Positions 1 to 13,200 are shown, numbered from the stretch's first letter. The stretch is 64,000 nucleotides of DNA from Otis tarda (GCA_026413225.1 CM048553.1:140624690-140688689), one strand, 5' to 3'. Numbers and translations are program-made. The notes: generated by a model not told the origin, from the sequence alone.

Positions 1-699
1 GCGGAGTTGACTTCAATGTCACAATCTGTCTTGCTGACATGACTGCTAGACATCAAGCCTTTGGGAAGAGTCCAACAGAAGACCTTTGGTATTTCCCTTG
101 GAAACCATCCTTCTGTCTTGGTCAGTACTGATCAATCAGTAACCATGGTTTTTACTTTCTTGTAGTTTTTTGCATTCATGCACTCCTTCACATTCTCCTG
201 CTTTTTTTTTTTTCTGTGTTTTACTTCAAAAATATTATTTTTATCATGGATTTCTGATGCTGCTTTATATCCATTAAGATTTACTGTCAGAGAAACAGAG
301 CCCCTGACCCAGGCCTTCTGAGTGCTGTCACTGGGGCACGATGAGCCCCATGGGGCAGAGGTGGCACCCAGCAAGGTGAGTCAATAGAAAGCCTCTCCAG
401 AGCAGCTTCCAGGCTGAGGGGGAGGTATATGACTTATTATGGGATGTTTAGAAGGACCAAAGATAGGGAAATGGGATGAATCAAGATTGTTTTGGAGGAA
501 CAAGCATTGGAAAAGAGAGGAATAAGGAAATGAAAGAGGCTAGTTGCATATATACAGGCAGCTGCTCAGTATGTTTGCTGGGCCATGCACTGCACCTGAT
601 CAGTGCAAGCTGTCCTCTCTTCTCTTTAAACTCCATCTCTACTTTCCTGAGCGAGGGGACTCTTTTCTGAATGCATGAGTGTGTATGGAGGTCTAAGTG
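1..699. other. Intergenic DNA, nothing recognised
   Basis: No coding region, RNA gene or known repeat is recognisable. Short open frames here lack any familiar motif. There is a short T-rich run near 203-213. Confidence 0.5.
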
Positions 700-1180
700 C
701 CAGCAACTGGATTGGGACCATGAGTTATAAGGGCCCATGTTGCAGCAACTGGAGCAAATGAGGATTTGTATGACAGTGTATCATTGCCAGCAAATATCAA
801 GCTGGAGTAGTCAACTAATAGAAATGGCCTGGAAGCTGAGTATTGGAGTAGCCATAAGCCTGGGCTGGGTATGTGCCTGAGATCACCCGAGGAACTGGCT
901 ACTGGAGGCACCAAGAGATCCAGGTTGACTACTGGAGACGGTGAGGTCTCAGGGTAAACTGGGACCTGTGTTGTGTGCGTGCAAGTGCACATGTGTGTGT
1001 GAGTGTCTCTGTGCATGAAGCAACTGGAGACAAGAGGATGCAAGAGCTATTTGCTGGGTAGGCTTGGTGTCTGACCTTACAGGGGATCCATAGCTGTGCC
1101 GCAGGGGACTTGGAGGCACGTCTGTGTGGCTATGAGTGATGGAGTTCGTAGCAACTGGAGATCGGCCTTTGCGCCAAACT
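700..1180. repeat. Degenerate tandem-like repeat built on a GCAACTGGAG motif
   Basis: Variants of the phrase AGCAACTGGAG or CTACTGGAG recur irregularly, at about 703, 743, 900, 929, 1018 and 1152, each followed by a G/A-rich stretch. Spacing is uneven, from about 30 to 135 bases, so this would be an old minisatellite or an internal repeat of an unknown element. A short TG-rich stretch (about 968-1005) lies inside it. I do not recognise a family. Confidence 0.35.
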
Positions 1181-2874
1181 CTGGCCTACACTGTCTTGTC
1201 CCTTGCTATGTATAAAGTATCTGCGTAAGCAAATTGAAATGCACCAGAGACTGTTCCTAGACACTGAAATCAATCACAGTAACTGTAAGGTTGTAAGAAC
1301 AACCCTTGTCGTGCCTTGAGTCCGCGCCAACAAACACTCCTAAACAGTTTGAAGGCATGATTTGGGATGTAGCTCAAGTTAGGGTTTGCATGCAGTCATC
1401 CTTTTTTAGAAGCTAAGAGAACTTAAGGCCTCTCCTGTGCCAGTTAGCTTCAGTGCCAGCGATTCAGCCCACACACATTTAATTTACTGATCGAGTTGCA
1501 GACACAAAAGCCTTCCTTGGGTCCTGCACTCTCCACTTGGTCACTGATCATGGTCCCCCTGCACCAAAAAATTTCAGATATCAGCCTGCTTGGAGTATGG
1601 TCGCTGGGCCTGCCCAGTTCAATGCTGGATCAAACATTAGATCATACCACACACCCTCAGTGGGCTTTGGCCCATACCTCTGCTCACATTGCCCTTTCTG
1701 AATCCTTCCATTGATTCCCCTGGTCTGGAAGTTCATGCTTTTGTCTTTACTACCTATTAGTTGTTCTTACTCAAGATCCATAAACATCCATGTACCCTGT
1801 CCACCTTGAAAGCCCTCTTTGCAAATCCTCTATCCCAAAGTCTACCCAGCAAATGCACCAGGTAGCCCACTAATGGGTTGACTACCACTGATCAGGTTGA
1901 CCAGGACTGTTTTAGTGTTTCTTTTTTGTGGAAAGGCTTGAACTCTATCCTAATATAAGGGGCAAGAAGAAATTGGCAAGACAGTGACTTATTTCTTGTA
2001 GAAACAAGACTTTTCCCCTTGATGCCTTCTCTGCACCAACTTGTACGTCTGAGCCATAGCAGCAGCATGCCTACAATAAATGATGGGTTGCAAGAGCTCC
2101 TGTTACCTGATCCTGCCTTCAGAATGCAGGTTGCTGCAGTCATATTACAGGTCCCGCTGCCATGTGGGAAGGATGTTGGCTCTGATGGAGATGATATTTT
2201 AGCCACACAAATCTCCCTTCTGTCTCCACCCTCCTAGATTAGTCGCAATTTGTTTCTCAGAATTTGTCAATGGCAATCTCCTTCTTCTTGGTACAAATCT
2301 GAGGCCTTCCTAAGCAGATGGATAAAGTATTTGCTGGTAGGAAGTAGATGGGAGCTAGCATGGAAGAACAACCAGCTGGCCATCATGACCTATATTTTAC
2401 ATTGTTAAGAGACTGGATTAATGAATACAATGCGATTAATAAATTCAATAAGCAGTGAAGAGCACAGGGAAATTTCACTGCTGGTGCGAAAGGGAGCACA
2501 TCCCCCATCACCAATGGTGGTGCATTTGCTTGAAATCCATCCCAGAGAGTCAATAAAGGCTAAATCTTGCCAAAAAAAACCCCATGATTCCTCCTTTCTT
2601 ATTGATTTACAAAACTAGCAGATGAAGGGAATGAAGAAGCAGCTTACAGCCAGTCCTGAGAAAAGCCTCAGCTACAAAACATGACTTGAAAAATGAATGC
2701 AAGTTGGCTGGGAAACGAGCACTGTCACAGAGATTGAACACAGGCTGTGAGTCCATAAACAAAGAGGAACAAAAGATAAACAGGAACATAAAGAGCCGAT
2801 GGGAGAATATCTGGGGCATGGATTGAGTGTGGGGAGGGGAGGAAAGGAGGGCTAGAAATCTGCTCTAAGTCTGG
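1181..2874. other. Intergenic DNA, nothing recognised
   Basis: No exon-like segment or familiar repeat was seen. The open frames up to about 100 codons on both strands look like chance. Confidence 0.45.
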
Positions 2875-3625
2875 TTTTATTTAATGTCTATTAATGATCT
2901 GGAAGGAAGCAGTAAACACCACATTAATTCAATTTATATTTGATGTAACAACTCCTATGAATTAGAGAGGTGTTGTGTAAACCAGTGGGGACAGACACAA
3001 AACATAAAGAAACCTGGACAGGCTGGAAATAACAAAACGGCAGCCAAGTGGATGGGCACAAGGCAATAATCTGCAGGAGGAAGCACAACCTCAAATGCAG
3101 ACATGAAGTGGAGAAATGTGCTAAAAGAAGGGAGACAGAAGGTCCTAATAATGGCAGAGACCAACAAACTGGCTGTGAGCTTGTGGAGCAGACTCATCCC
3201 AGTGAGAGGGTAAGTATCTGGACCTATTGATTTATGAGGAATTAAGTCAATGAGATGAGTTTGGCTGCATGACAGCTGAGCAAAGAGAGCAGAGTGTGCT
3301 CAGGCGTTAATGTTGAGACAATCTGCTGGAGGTGAGGAACCGCCCTGGGGACCTCTATCTATCTGGACAGTGTAAACACCACAAAGGAGGAGGAGGACTG
3401 ATTTATGGAGTGGGGAGGAAGAGGGGTCAGAAACAAGCTAAAAGAAATACAGGCTGGCTCAGTGACAGGGTGAACTGTATTGCCCTGTGAAACAGCTACC
3501 AGAGGAGGGGTCTAACATTTCTCTCTCAGAATCGCTTAAAACTAGATTGCATAAAAAAGCATGAGAGAATGGGCTCTAGGAAACAGGGTTTTGTCTTTCA
3601 GAGGATGGACTGAATGGATAGAGAA
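2875..3625 (+). mobile_element. Ancient CR1/L3-like LINE relic, 3' part
   Basis: The segment near 2893-2922 reads like the conserved 'IND-LEG' stretch downstream of the reverse transcriptase core, followed by a region matching 'dLdRLe..GQ' (about 3014-3050) and an 'aacaatctgca'-like stretch (about 3065). The part near 3535-3595 resembles the old CR1 3' region ('tttaaaactagattg...', 'gggctctagg'). All frames are broken by stops and indels, so the copy is old and inactive. The assignment rests on recalled family consensus patterns, not an alignment. Confidence 0.55.
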
Positions 3626-3864
3626 GGCAATAGCAGCCAGGGTGACTGCGGTTCAGATAAAAGAGTTTGGCTGCTAATGCATCTCATCTGTTGTAAAATC
3701 GTAAGAAGAGGTGAGCCTCTCTCTCCCCTAAACTGCCCTCACAGCACAGTTGCCTGGGAATGAAGAAAAAATCACAAAACCAGGGGACAGTTAATGAAAA
3801 CACAAGTATAAGAGAGAGGCCAAGGGACTAAAGTGATTGACCTACCAGTGGGTACCACCTAGGA

Positions 3865-4030
3865 AAAAGACAGATTCAGATCAGGGACCTTGGCACTTCA
3901 TAGGTCAGGGGCTGCAGTATTCAGCTGAGATGAGGGAGACCTGAGCTCATCGCCCCTTTCACCAGGCTGAATGGGAGTCCCCATCTCCCAGCTCCCTGAC
4001 GAGTGGGCTAACCACATGGTCTAGCAGAGG
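3865..4030. repeat. Possible ancient SINE fragment
   Basis: This stretch resembles an old tRNA-derived amniote SINE: a 'gattcagatcaggga' phrase, then 'gggagacctgagctc', then 'gggctaaccac' with 'tggtctagcag'. The match is by memory of the general pattern and is weak. Confidence 0.3.
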
Positions 4031-5154
4031 GAGAAGTGGTTACCAACCCTCCCATTCATGCTCTTACTCCCCTCAAGGATTTACTGGGTCACAGGATAAG
4101 GAATGAAAATTACATTCTCGTTACATGGGAGGTCAAGGGGTCTGGCTTACAGTCTCAAGAGAAAATGCTTCAGCAGTCAGGAGTGACTGCTCTAGAAGCG
4201 GAGTTACTGAGCAAGAGGAAAGCATCCACTCCGTCTCTTCTCCAGGAGAAGGGAGAAGGCACAGGCAATCTGAGAAGTACTCAGCAGAAGAAAAAGGGAG
4301 GGTGACAGAGTGGATTGTGAACTTGAAAGCTGACTGCTCACTACAATATGGATTTGGATGGCTCTGGAGGCAGGACCAAAAGCTGAGGATTAAGAGGAAC
4401 TTGGCTGAGAGACATGCAGATAGACCTGGAATTTAGGCAATGTGAGGGTGAAGACAAAAAGGGCAAGTGAATTTTGAGGTCTGGATTTGGTTATGGGGTA
4501 GGTTAATCTAGCACTAATATCCTACAGGATCATTGTTTTAAGGTGTTAAACCTCTTTCGTGCAGGATGAGAATGTCCAGAATACACTGGAAAATTACCCT
4601 TCATTTAGATAATTCCATTCCCCAGACAGGCAGCTACAATGCATTACAAAATGAGATCTCATGCTCTGGGCTGAAAGGAAAGAGAAAAGAAATTTATTGA
4701 AAATCATGTTTTCAAGAATAAGACACTGGGAACTGGCTTCCCAGCTGTCTGGAGAAGATAAGGACAAAAGTGAAAGTGAGAAGCATTTTAATATATCACT
4801 GGTGAGGGAAGCATTAGACTTGGCAACAAGCTGTATTTCTTTACTTAGGCAATAGTCAATGTTTTTAAAAAATACACAAGGATGGAAATACATTAAAAAA
4901 AAAAAATTACACCTTACTGCAGAGAGCTGGGAAGGCACCTGAACTCCAGATCCTCATGAGCAAAGGAGAACCCTCACCATGCAGAATCATAGAAGGTATT
5001 CAAACATTAAGTATTTCTGCTTTGATTCTCGTTATTATACAGACAGCTCATGACTGAAACAGCCATCTCCAATTTTACTGCAAAGAATAGTTGCACAATA
5101 TCTTCAATATGCAGGAGGCAAATACTAGCCTCATGCTTTCTACATACGGCTCCT
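4031..5154. other. Intergenic DNA, nothing recognised
   Basis: Apart from short A-rich runs (for example near 4895-4906) nothing is recognisable. Overlapping open frames of 80 to 115 codons have no familiar motif. Confidence 0.45.
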
Positions 5155-5157
5155 AGA

Positions 5158-5651
5158 AGCACTGAATCACACAATAGCTCAGGCTGACAGACACCCCAGA
5201 GGAGATCGTCTAGTCAATCTCCTGCCCAAAACAGAGTCATGTTGCCCGTAATTATGTCTAGTAGAGTTTTTAATATCTCCAGGAACTGAGACTCCACAAC
5301 CTCTCTGGGGCAGTCTGCACCAGTTCTTGACCATCCTTGCACTGAAGAAGTTTTTTTCTCATGTTTTAGTGGAATTTCTTGTATTTCAGTTTGTACCCAC
5401 TGCCTCTATAGTCAGTGGGCCCCACAAAGAAGAGTCTGGCCTCCTCTTCTTTGCAGAACCCTCCCTCAGGTATTTAGACACACCGATGAGACTCCTTCTC
5501 CAGACTGAACAACTCCAGCTCTCATAACCTGTTCTTCTATGTCAGATGCTGGAGTCCCTTAGACATCTATTAAGATGTCTATTAAGATATCTACTAAGGA
5601 GGGCCATTAGGCCCTTCACTGAACAGGCTCCAGTATACCCATATGTCTCTT
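5158..5651 (-). mobile_element. Older CR1 LINE copy, 3' portion (first segment of an interrupted copy)
   Basis: Read on the minus strand this is the CR1 3' untranslated region and end of ORF2. On the plus strand it shows the reversed landmarks: 'tctagtcaatctcctgccc', 'gactccacaacctctctggg', 'gaagaagtttttttctcatg', 'ccagactgaacaactccagc'. It shares its subfamily look with the copy at 8,994-9,470. The element resumes after a younger CR1 insertion, at 5,798. It carries an internal short duplication of 'atctattaag' near 5565-5600. Confidence 0.8.
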
Positions 5652-5797
5652 AGAATCACAGAATCACAGAATAGTTAGAGTTGGAAGGGACCTTTAAAGG
5701 CAATCTAGTCCAACCCCCCTGCAAGGAGCAGGGACATCTCCAACCAGATCAGGTTGCTCAGAGCCTTGTCCAACCTGGCCTTGAATGTTTCCAGGGA
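5652..5797 (-). mobile_element. Younger CR1 3' end nested in the older CR1
   Basis: A 146-bp, strongly 5'-truncated CR1 3' end in minus orientation. It starts with the reversed octamer tail (agaatcacagaatcacag), then 'ttggaagggacc', 'caatctagtccaac' and 'ctgcaaggagcaggga'. It lies between the older element's 'ccatatgtct' and 'gtactgggga', which are adjacent in the other CR1 copy near 9,420. A 3-bp duplication, CTT, may flank it (5649-5651 and 5798-5800). Confidence 0.8.
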
Positions 5798-6065
5798 CTT
5801 GTACTGGGGAGTTCAACACTGGACCCAGCAGTCCAGACATGTCTCACCAGTGCTGAGCAGAGGGAAAGGATCACGATCCTCAATATGCTGGCAGTGCTCT
5901 ACCTAATGCATCCCTGGAGGATGTTGGCCTTCTCTGGTGCAAGGGCACATTGCTGGCTCTTGGCCAGCCTACTGTCTACCAGGACCACCAGGTCATCTTC
6001 TGCCAAGCTGCTCTCCAGGCAGTCAGTCCCCAGACTGTGCTGTTGCAGACTATTGGTCTAGGGCA
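5798..6065 (-). mobile_element. Older CR1 LINE copy, second segment
   Basis: Continuation of the copy that begins at 5,158. Plus-strand landmarks are 'gtactggggagttcaacact', 'caagggcacattgctggctc' and 'ccaggaccaccaggtc', the reverse of the C-terminal ORF2 region. Frames are broken. Confidence 0.75.
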
Positions 6066-8993
6066 ATTTAAAAATATCTTTGGAAATAAAGGGATAATCT
6101 TATTTCTGCAGCCTTTAAGTGTGCACTATGAGGCAGTCCCACAGATGAACCTTTCTCCCTCTCCCCTGAGGACTGGGAAAGGAGTGCAGCAAAGAGGGGA
6201 TTTCAGCTAGCTGTTGGGAAAGACTTTTTAGTGGTAAGGAAAGTAAAGCAATGGAAAATCATGCAAGGAGATTGTGAAAATTCTGTCACGGGAGCTTAGA
6301 CAAGTATCTAACAGGAATATATTAAGCCTAGCTGATTCTGCTTTCAGGCAGGGTAGTGGATTAAATGAACTTTCAAAGCCTTTGCTATGGTCCTCTGCTT
6401 ATTCACTGCACAAAAATAGTGGCATCAATATTTGAAAAATCTTATCCTATGATCCTAGGTATGATACCTATCATTTGACATAATGCTGAAACATAGCTAC
6501 TTATTCCCCAAAAAAAAGGCATTTTATGGTCCCCTCCTCTGCAGGATCCTGGTGTGCTACAAACACTGACAATTTATCTTCCCAGAGCTCCTGAAGATGA
6601 GATAGAAGTATTACCTTCTCCATTTACTTATGGTCATTGAGTCAAAAATGCCAAAAGAAACCATAGACTTTGATTTCTCATTTGAGATGTTTAAGAACAG
6701 ATTTTTTTCAGCATCTAAAACATCTTCAAAGCACGATTCCCATAATACCGAGTATTCAGCATATCCCATATCAGATTCCAGTTACCAGGGTTTCCAGAAA
6801 ATCAGTTACCATCTGTGCAAAGTTTCGAGTTAAGTGACTAGCCCTGTGTTACATAGAAATGATGTTCAGGAGAATAACAACAAAATCCATAATAGCAACA
6901 AAATCCAATACCAGGACAACACTCAGTTTCCCAAACCACAGTACAATCCTTTCCTATCTTGAAATCCTCTGCCATCACCCTCCAAATTCCACAGTTTCTG
7001 CAATGAGGTAACCATGATTCATTCCTCAGCAGGTCCATCCTCTGCAGTGAGGGGAAAAAAAAAGGCAAAAAACCCACCAGTTTGTGGTCATGCAATTAGA
7101 AGTTGGAAGATAATGCACACAACGGACTTGAATTATGGCAACTTCAGTTCTGGCATTCCTTAGGCTGGCTTGGCAAATGTTATGCTCTTTTCTTATGGGT
7201 TTATTTTTTTTACTGCTCCAAGTAATTTCTCAGGTTTTTACAAAAGCGAACTGGAAAGATAAATTCCTCATATGGAACCAGCTGATCCACAGCTGGGTAA
7301 ACAGTACAGCTGGAACTTCTGTATCCTCAGCACGGTTCAGTGGGTAAGTGGAGAGTCACCGGCAGAGCTGCTAATAATGATACACTGCTGTCGTCAGATG
7401 GTCTTTGCATTTGCATATCTTCAGATGTGACTTGTGTATTCCACAGGAAAACAGTGGTACATCTTCTTTTCTTGAAGAAGATGCTCTTCAAACAAATTTA
7501 CATCTCCTTCTGTCACTCCAGCTTCTTGCCCTCAGGTTAATTTTATAGGTATACCAGCATACTGGCCATCCTTCAGATATAAAAAAAAATAAAGACATAT
7601 TGTTAAAACAAGGTCAGTTGACTACATTTGTCTCCATAGATTTTAGGGACAAATAACGCACTGTGGATCTCTAACTGGATAGGAAGGCTAAGTACCTTCT
7701 TTCTGAAACTGTGCATCGTCCCTGTGCTGATTTCTGAATCTAAAATAAGACTGAAAGCATAGATCTCTGTTCTGATCTTCCATTGGGTTTATACACTTCC
7801 AGTTACACTGACTCCTGTAGAATTATTTCCAGATAAGTAACACTAGCAAATAACAGCAGTGTTATACAAATACTTTTTAATAATTTAAATATGGCTGTTT
7901 TCCCATGTTAAAAATTCACAAATGATCTAATACATATGTCTATGCATAAAGACCCAATTCATTTCTTCTTCTTGGCAATGTAAATCTCTTACCTCAATCA
8001 AAGTCAACATAAGGGCACTAATAAAACAATTAGATCTGAAGTACCTCTGGTTGTTTGACAACTTTAGACCTGTATACAAATGTGGCTTGGTCTTCCAGCT
8101 CTAAATATCTAGAATAACTTCAGAAGTCTAATGCATTTCCCTGCAGAAGAAAAGAAGCCAAGGCTGGAAGTATTTTATTTGGGATGTAGAAGTAAGAATC
8201 ACAGAATCAATCATTCAAAATAAATGATATTATTATTAACATCACTCAGAATCTGTGTGAAAAAAGACAAGCTGAAAGGATGTGTTTAAACATGCCAAAT
8301 GTGTTTGGGATATCTCAGATGCATTTCACTGTCCTCAGATAAGAACTGTTTGTTTTTCTATTTAGGGCTAGCTAACGTACAGAGCAAGTCAGTACACAGG
8401 GAAGCCAGAAGAAAGTGTTAGAGGAAAAAAAAAAGGATGCATTTTTGCCTGATCATTGCTACTCATAACTCCAGTGACTTACGGCATAAATCCATGTGAC
8501 ATCAGATTTTTACAATTTCCTTGTTTCTAATGAGAAGGCAAAATCCCCAAATGCGATAACTCTTAAGGAAGGTTTTGAGCCAAGTTCAGGGCTGATGTAG
8601 CCCATGAGACTGCACCAATAAGCAAAGGGACCAAAATTTGATGCCACTGATCAAGCTCAGTTGTATGGAAGGAACACCAGTTCTTGAATGGTAGCAAATA
8701 AAGCACATCTAATTGGAATTTGAATCACATCCCTACTTCTTACACCATCAATCGATACTCATGCTACATGCTTGTGCACACATTTACTACCACACGTGTT
8801 CTAGTACTGTTGCTCCATTAATAGTGCTTGATCTCTAATTTATATCCACTGTTTGGCTGCTCACCAAAAGAATGTCATGTGCCTGAGTCAAGAGGGTTAA
8901 CATCTACTTGATACACTGAAATGCTCCACTCACCATTATCAATTGTCAGAAAGATCTACACTAACAAATACTTGAGATTCCTTAATTTAATCT
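6066..8993. other. Intergenic DNA, nothing recognised
   Basis: AT-rich single-copy-looking sequence with short A runs near 7060 and 7580. No exon or familiar repeat was recognised. Confidence 0.45.
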
Positions 8994-9470
8994 GATGGAA
9001 TGGTAGAATGGCTGAGGCTGGCAGGCACCTTTGGAGAGCCTCTAGTCAATCTCCTGCCCAAAGCAGGATCAGTCACAGGTGGGTGCCTGTGATCACATCT
9101 AGTCAGGCTTTGAATACCTCCAGTGATAGAGACTCCATAACCTCTCTGGGCAATCTGTGCCAATGATCAATCACCCTTGTGTTGAAGAAGTTTTTTCTTG
9201 TGTTTCAGTGGAATTTCCTGTGTTCCAGTTTGTGCCCATTGCCTCTAGTCCCTTTACCGAATCAAGTATTTTATACACATTACTGAGATCCCCTGAGTCT
9301 TCTCTTCTCCAGGCTGAACAGCCCCAGCTCTCACCGCCTCTCCTCATATATCACTTGCTCCAGTCCCTTAAACATCTCAATCAATGGCCCTTCACTGGAC
9401 TCACTTTAGTTATGTCCATATCTCTTGTACTGGGGAGCCCAGACCCAGCAGACTGCACTCTGTTGGAAGA
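8994..9470 (-). mobile_element. CR1 LINE fragment, 3' portion
   Basis: Reversed CR1 landmarks on the plus strand include 'tctagtcaatctcctgccc', 'actccataacctctctgggc', 'gttgaagaagttttttcttg', 'ctccaggctgaacagcccc' and 'tctcttgtactggggagccc'. Same subfamily type as the older copy at 5,158-6,065 and in the same orientation. Any coding frame is disrupted. Confidence 0.8.
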
Positions 9471-9897
9471 GAGAGGATTCTTATTCTGCAGCTGCGTGTA
9501 CAGAAAATCAGCACCTTCCACTCTGGGAAATAGTTTACTTCTTCCACCTGTTCATTCTTTAATTCCTTTGCAGGTAGAGAGTTGGATGTCTTTCTGAAAA
9601 TCGCCTCGTAAGATACATGCCCTTGGAAGAGAGAAGGCTGAAGCAACGGACCTGCATTGCAGGTAGGTATACCAGCTGCTCGTAGCTGTTCTGAAGTTAG
9701 CTTTTACAAATAGCCACAGCAGTGTGTGACACAGATTTTAGTAGAGAACAGTAATTCAAGTACATTCTAGGAATGTATATAAGTTGCCAACTTATGCTGA
9801 AGTTCAGCCTGGCCTGTCTCATACTGTCGTTATCCGTAAGAGCCAAAGGACAGCCAGCGTGAGAATGTCTCTCTGCACAGTATTTCCATGTTAATTT

Positions 9898-10235
9898 CAT
9901 AGAATCATAGAATCTTTAAGTTTGGAAAAGACCTCCAAGATCAAGTCCAACCATCAACCTAACACCACCGTGTCCACTAAACCATGTCCTGAAGTGCCAC
10001 GTCTACACATTTTTTTAACATCTCCAAGGATGGTGACTCCACCACTTCCTTTGGCAGCCTGTTCCAGTGCCTGACCAATTTGGCTATGTAAGCAAACCCC
10101 TCATGTCTTATTTCTTCTTGGGATGACTTATACCCTTGTGCCAGTCTCTAGGAAAGCCCTGTGTCCTGCACAGAGAAACCTCACCACTGTTGTCCCTCCA
10201 TCTTTGCCAGGTTGTGTCTTTGATACAAATCTACC
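9898..10235 (-). mobile_element. CR1 LINE fragment, 3' portion (different subfamily)
   Basis: Starts with the reversed tail (catagaatcatagaatc), then 'gacctccaagatcaagtcca', 'ccgtgtccactaaaccatg', 'gatggtgactccaccacttc' and 'gcagcctgttccagtgcctg'. The 'atcaagtccaaccatcaacc' stretch separates it from the copies near 5 and 9 kb and groups it with the fragment near 37.7 kb. Confidence 0.85.
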
Positions 10236-13200
10236 CAGGTTAACACAGGAATTTAGTTCAGGGAATTGAATCTGTAGATAAGAGTAGTTTTCCTGGCTTA
10301 GTTGTTTGGCTACATTGCAACAAGAATACCTATCTAGAGAGTGTTTCCTGTTACTAAGGCATCTTAGAGGAATGTTTAATTCTTAGCAGAACTGCAGTCC
10401 TTGTTCTACACAATCCAGATGATATAAATAAATAAACCATGAAATGCTCAAAGAAGACAAATCACCAGTCCATCAAAATGCTTGATAAATTAGTTCAACA
10501 GACTGGACTACAGACATGTTCAATGAATCATCATCACAAAGAGTAAATAAATTCAGATTAAGCAAAACCTGATTGAATCATGCTGAAGTTTGGCACTTAA
10601 CAAAATAGAAGTCTCACATTAGGAACACATAATCTCTTAAGATTTATGAGTGTTATTGCTCACCACATATGTTTCTAGGTTACTATTTGCTGTGTTGAGA
10701 ACTGGATGCTCTGAGTGTACAAAGGTTTGCCTGCTATCACACACTTTAATCTCCAAGAAATCGTTCTTCTTGCTCCCCTCTTTGGAGTACAGAACAAACT
10801 TTTACAGTAGTAAACTTCCTGATTGCTTCCTCTCCCCCAATAAAATTCCCAATTTCCCCCAGATTGTCTTCCATTCCATCTGATTACTCAACACTCTTTG
10901 CTAAGAAATCTGCAGCGTGTTGTGATATAGCCAATATGAAAATGGACTGAAAGCTGAACTCCGTCACTTTGGTTCAGCCATTGAGTCCTTAGCTATTTTA
11001 ATTCAGCGACACTATCCTCACACACTGGTCATTGTATTAATCTAGTGGTATCTGTAGATCAGGAACAACACATGTCCATGAAAATCTTTTAAACCACAAA
11101 TCAAGGGAAGAAATAATCTTCCCACGTTTTATCAATAATTACGTTTGTTTAATGTTTATGCTACGGCAATATCTAGAGGTCACAATCAGAGTGGAGATCC
11201 AGATGTGCTGACTGCTATGGAGATGGGAAAGTAGAGCCCCTTACAAAGCAAATTTAAAAATTACAACCACTTGCAAATCTGACGTCAAGTTCTCTTCTGG
11301 TGTAACAGCATAAAACCCTCAAATATCTTTGTATTTAAGGATTCCTTTGTGCTGTAAATATTAGCTGGGGATAGAATTGGTATGATTACATTTGACTTAT
11401 TATACTAAAAGGTATAATATGCAGTACAAGTTCCAGACTGACACTGGCAGGGTCTCTCCTTTCGGCTTTGGATAGCAATCATATTTCACAGAACGCTTAA
11501 AACAACAAACCAGGGTTTACCAGCCAGCATCATGGCTTGCGGGTCAACATTGTCAAAAGTTGATATTTATAACCTGAGTGTTATCACACAGACAACAAAG
11601 CCTCATGCCTTCATCCAAGCAACTGGGTGTATTTTCACCTGGAAATACTGATCTTCCCCCATGCCTCCATCCCATGTTTTATTGAAGGAAGTGATACAAT
11701 CTTTGGAGGGCCTGAACATCTATGTCCATAGCCATTAGAGTTATGGCAAAAGAATTTTAAGCATGTTTGGTGCAAGTCAAAGAGTGCTCAACACAAATAG
11801 CTTCTACAGCTATAGAAATAAACAAATGAAAAAACTCGTAAAAAATTAATATTGTAACAAAGTCCTGTCCTAAAGCCTAAGAAGTGTTGGAGTTTACCAT
11901 GTATGCAGTGCATACACTTATATACGTAGAGGCACACACACAAATAAGATTTATCATGTTATGACTTGGCTCTGAAATAAGCCTGTTCATGGTTTCTTGT
12001 GAAATACAAAAGTAATACTCACTGAAGCAAACATGCCCTCGGTGAACCTGATGTTCCAGCCCATCTGCAGGGCAGACGGCACTGCTTTACAATGCAGCTT
12101 CTTCTGGAAGCTGGCTGCGGGACATTGCTCGGTCAGACATTCTCTCTGTCAACGTGGTCTCTGTCATGCTAAGTAAACCCTTTAAATTAACTCAAACAAT
12201 ACTGAGAACAGACAGCAGAGTTGCAGTGCTCTTTTCGTCACTGCTACACCTGGAGAAGACTGGCCAAAGTACGTCTTAGCACACATTTTATCCTAGGAAC
12301 TACAGAGAAACAATCTGCAAAGCAACCATCTATGTCAAGTTCTCTCCAGAAAGCATGGCACAAGGTGGACATCCAAAAGAAAGCAGAGCTACCGTGTGCA
12401 CTTGGCAGGGGGCACCGGAAAGGCAAACAGGAGAACAGGGGGCAGTGGAGCAGATCAGAAGGGAAGGTGAACTCTTGTAGAAGTGGCACAAGCACCACTG
12501 CATGTCAAACAGCTCTTATTTCCAGGAACAACAGCAATACATCTGCTCTACTTGCAGCAGATCGTGTGAGTCACAAACAGGATTTCACAGCCAGCGGCAA
12601 ACTTGTGAGCCATAAAACGCACTCCCTTCAATTACAAAGTGATCATCTCACAGGGATGTTGTAAGGCTTGATCAACTGATATTTATAAAGCACTTTGAGA
12701 TCCTGAAATGTAAGTCACTATAAAAGGCTACAGATTTCTCATAGTCTTCATAGACCACCTGCTCAGACCAGAAGCATTCACTTTTAACAGCGCTTGAGCC
12801 AGCTACCAATCTGATATCTCCACGGGAATTTCCTAAAACAGATGTGGCTGTCACATTTAATCTCTCTTTTACTAGGAACTCTGAGAAAAAGGAACTCCTG
12901 GAAAAGGAAATAAAACAAATTGTATTAAAACTGATGGTGAGAAGAAGCCCCGTCATTCTGTTCCCACAGCTCATGGATTCTCCATCTGTACCTTTCAGAA
13001 AGCTGCCATAGTGACTAACTCTGCGAGCTTCACAAATTAGACCTGACCTAGATTCAGTGAAGTCTTTGTTCAGCAGCTGGTTAGTGTAATATTCCAACTG
13101 CAGCAAAGTTCGGAATTGCTCCACAAAGCATCAGTCTGAAAAGAAGAACAAATAAAACAGAATTCAGGTTTTCCTGTGCTCACAAGACGCTGGCCCTCAT

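Noticed and set aside
8196..8216. Possible CR1 tail (agaatcacagaatcaatc)
   Set aside because: Only the octamer-like text matches. The adjacent sequence on either side has no CR1 landmarks.
12221..13124. Two neighbouring frames of about 150 codons on opposite strands
   Set aside because: No motif, signal peptide or membrane pattern is recognisable, and there is no flanking splice or promoter evidence.
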